A stretch of 64,000 bases of DNA from Thermophagus sp052400625 (GTDB lineage Bacteria; Bacteroidota; Bacteroidia; Bacteroidales; Marinilabiliaceae), in NCBI GenBank assembly GCA_052400625.1, contig JBQTGH010000006.1. One strand, 5' to 3'. A model generated the notes under the pieces. That model ran no database searches and was not told the DNA's origin. It saw only the letters and a list, made by a program, of their open reading frames with translations. Shown here piece after piece: positions 62,308 through 64,000 of the stretch. Position 1 is the first letter of the stretch; the number at the start of each line of letters is the position of its first letter. The position numbers were made by a program, and so were the translations under genes.

Positions 62308-64000
62308 ATGCAAAAAGGGAAAATTGGTGTTAGTACCGACAACATCTTTCCAATAATTAAAAAATATCTGTATTCTGATCACGAGATCTTTTTGCGTGAA
62401 CTGGTTTCCAATGCAGTAGATGCCACGCAAAAGCTTAATACGCTTGCACGTATTGGAGATTTTAAGGGTGAAACGGGAGACGTGACCGTCCGAGTTTCTG
62501 TTGACGATAAGAAGAAAACTATTACTATTTCGGACAGGGGTGTTGGGATGACCGCTGAAGAGATTGATAAATACATCAATCAGGTTGCGTTTTCAGGGGC
62601 CAACGATTTCCTTGAGAAATATAAAAATGATGCCAATGCCATTATCGGACATTTTGGAATGGGATTTTATTCGGCATTCATGGTATCCAAAAAAGTAGAA
62701 ATACACACTTTGTCATACCGTGATGGTGCAAAAGCCGTTAAATGGGAATGTGACGGAAGTCCTGAATATTCTATCGAAGAAATCGATAAAAAAGACAGGG
62801 GAACCGATATTATTTTGTTCATTGATGATGAGAACCAACATTTTGCTGCTAAGGGAGAAATCGAACGGTTACTGAAAAAGTACTGTCGCTTTTTGCCCGT
62901 ACCCATTGCCTTCGGTAAAAAAACTAAATGGGAAGACGGTAAAGAAGTTGAAACCGATGAAGAAAATATCATTAATGATACTCATCCTTTGTGGACACAA
63001 AAGCCTTCCAATCTGAAGGAGGAAGATTATAAAAAGTTTTATCGTGATCTTTATCCGATGGCGGAAGAGCCTTTGTTTAATATTCATCTGAATGTCGATT
63101 ATCCCTTTAATCTGACCGGGATTCTTTATTTCCCTAAGATTAGAAATAACATAGAAATTCAAAAGAATAAAATTCAACTCTATTGCAATCAGGTGTATGT
63201 GACCGATTCGGTGGAAGGCATTGTGCCGGAATTCCTGACGCTTTTGCACGGAGTTATCGACTCCCCAGATATTCCTCTAAATGTTTCCAGATCATATCTT
63301 CAGAGTGATTCAAATGTTAAGAAGATCTCAGGTCACATAACCAAAAAGGTAGCAGACAGGTTAGATGAGATTTTCCGAAATGAAAGAAAATCTTTTGAAG
63401 AAAAATGGGACGATCTGAAAATATTTATTGAGTATGGAATGCTCACCGATGAGAAATTCTATGATCGGGCCCAAAAGTTTTCTTTGCTGAAGAATACTGA
63501 AGATAAGTTCTTTACCTTTGAAGAGTATAAAAATATTATAAAAGACAATCAAACCGATAAGGATAAGCAACTGGTTTATCTGTATGCTACCAATAAAGAA
63601 GATCAGTATTCCTTTATTGAAGCGGCCAAAAATAAAGGATATGATGTTCTAATGATGGATGGCCAACTGGATACGCACTTCATTAATCATTTGGAACAAA
63701 AATTTGAAAAAACCCGCTTTGTGAGAGTGGATAGTGATGTGCCTGAGAAGTTGATCCCTAAAGAAGAACAAAATGAATTAAAACTGTCGGATGCTGAAAA
63801 GGATAATCTGACACAATTGTTCAAATCGCAAACCCCTGAATTAGACAAGGCTAATTTTATTGTGTCTTTTGAAGCTTTATCTGCTGATGATAAACCTGTA
63901 ATGATCACGCAGCAGGAATTTATGCGTAGGATGAAAGAAATGAGCCAAACAGGTGGTGGCCCTATGATGTTCTACGGAGAGATGCCTGATAGTTATAATC
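62308..64000 (+). CDS. htpG: Molecular chaperone HtpG (Hsp90), 3' end outside window
   Basis: About 564 residues are visible and the frame is open to the window edge. The GHKL ATPase domain starts GKIGVSTDNIFPIIKKYLYSDHEIFLRELVSNAVDA (landmarks YSDHEIFLRELVSNA), with DRGVGMTAEEI and IGHFGMGFYSAFMV. The middle domain has LYFPKIRNNIEIQKNKIQLYCNQVYVTD and VIDSPDIPLNVSRSYLQSD. The Hsp90 fold is complete up to the start of the C-terminal dimer domain. Full-length proteins are about 630-680 residues. It folds client proteins under stress; no heat-shock element is evident upstream. Confidence 0.95.
   Translation, partial: MQKGKIGVSTDNIFPIIKKYLYSDHEIFLRELVSNAVDATQKLNTLARIGDFKGETGDVTVRVSVDDKKKTITISDRGVGMTAEEIDKYINQVAFSGANDFLEKYKNDANAIIGHFGMGFYSAFMVSKKVEIHTLSYRDGAKAVKWECDGSPEYSIEEIDKKDRGTDIILFIDDENQHFAAKGEIERLLKKYCRFLPVPIAFGKKTKWEDGKEVETDEENIINDTHPLWTQKPSNLKEEDYKKFYRDLYPMAEEPLFNIHLNVDYPFNLTGILYFPKIRNNIEIQKNKIQLYCNQVYVTDSVEGIVPEFLTLLHGVIDSPDIPLNVSRSYLQSDSNVKKISGHITKKVADRLDEIFRNERKSFEEKWDDLKIFIEYGMLTDEKFYDRAQKFSLLKNTEDKFFTFEEYKNIIKDNQTDKDKQLVYLYATNKEDQYSFIEAAKNKGYDVLMMDGQLDTHFINHLEQKFEKTRFVRVDSDVPEKLIPKEEQNELKLSDAEKDNLTQLFKSQTPELDKANFIVSFEALSADDKPVMITQQEFMRRMKEMSQTGGGPMMFYGEMPDSYN

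Overview
The window looks like a chromosomal segment of a Bacteroidota bacterium, probably near the Marinilabiliales/Bacteroidales. The evidence is the TAnnTTTG type -7 promoter boxes ahead of several genes, a short 286-residue primary sigma factor without region 1.1, a single-chain 1230-residue PurL, a GYDIA-type GHMP kinase, a Bacteroidota-style HigB/HigA pair and moderate-to-low GC. No species can be named from sequence alone.

Layout. 1-5.1 kb is accessory DNA: the 3' end of a polymorphic-toxin-like gene with a small putative immunity gene, a broken IS21 istB, a higBA toxin-antitoxin operon, three noncoding tandem arrays with 22/23-bp periods, a SRPBCC protein and a broken IS3 transposase, ending at tRNA-Ser(UGA). 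5.3-8.3 kb carries two late heme genes (hemG, hemN). 9.0-14.9 kb (minus strand) is a mevalonate-pathway cluster: MIF-like tautomerase, mevalonate kinase, diphosphomevalonate decarboxylase, GYDIA GHMP kinase, HMG-CoA reductase and type 2 IPP isomerase. 15.0-20.8 kb, same strand and directly upstream, is a leucine/isovalerate catabolic cluster: acyl-CoA dehydrogenase, methylcrotonyl-CoA carboxylase alpha and beta, and methylglutaconyl-CoA hydratase. Its expected end product is HMG-CoA, the substrate of the reductase next door. Neither HMG-CoA synthase nor HMG-CoA lyase is in the window.

21-29.8 kb holds a DUF1460 lipoprotein and a TetR-controlled efflux system (TolC, HlyD, two ABC ATPases, two ABC-2 permeases). 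30-42.5 kb is mostly housekeeping: 2-hydroxyacid dehydrogenase, YjbQ, gyrB, rpoD, HtrA/DegP, dapF, uvrB, an outer-membrane protein and a long-chain acyl-CoA synthetase. 42.5-47.4 kb is galactose use: galM, a GntR-type regulator, galK and galT. Then come purL, a flavin reductase, ppk1, tdh, two small or unknown genes, a cobalamin riboswitch with a BtuF/C/D-type importer, and the 5' part of htpG running off the window.

The most unusual structures are noncoding. (1) A dispersed element of about 110 bp ends exactly at the ATG of hemG and of the 2-hydroxyacid dehydrogenase. A shorter copy ends at the ATG of tdh, an orphan copy lies ahead of ppk1, and a collapsed copy lies ahead of an ABC ATPase. 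Most copies contain an inverted repeat (GCATGAC/GTCATGC) and three share the core TTCCATCAGACCAAT. (2) Four unrelated intergenic tandem arrays have 22- or 23-bp periods, and each unit is built around a short dyad. (3) The leucine-to-HMG-CoA and HMG-CoA-to-IPP clusters abut head to tail, which suggests a direct leucine-to-isoprenoid route.
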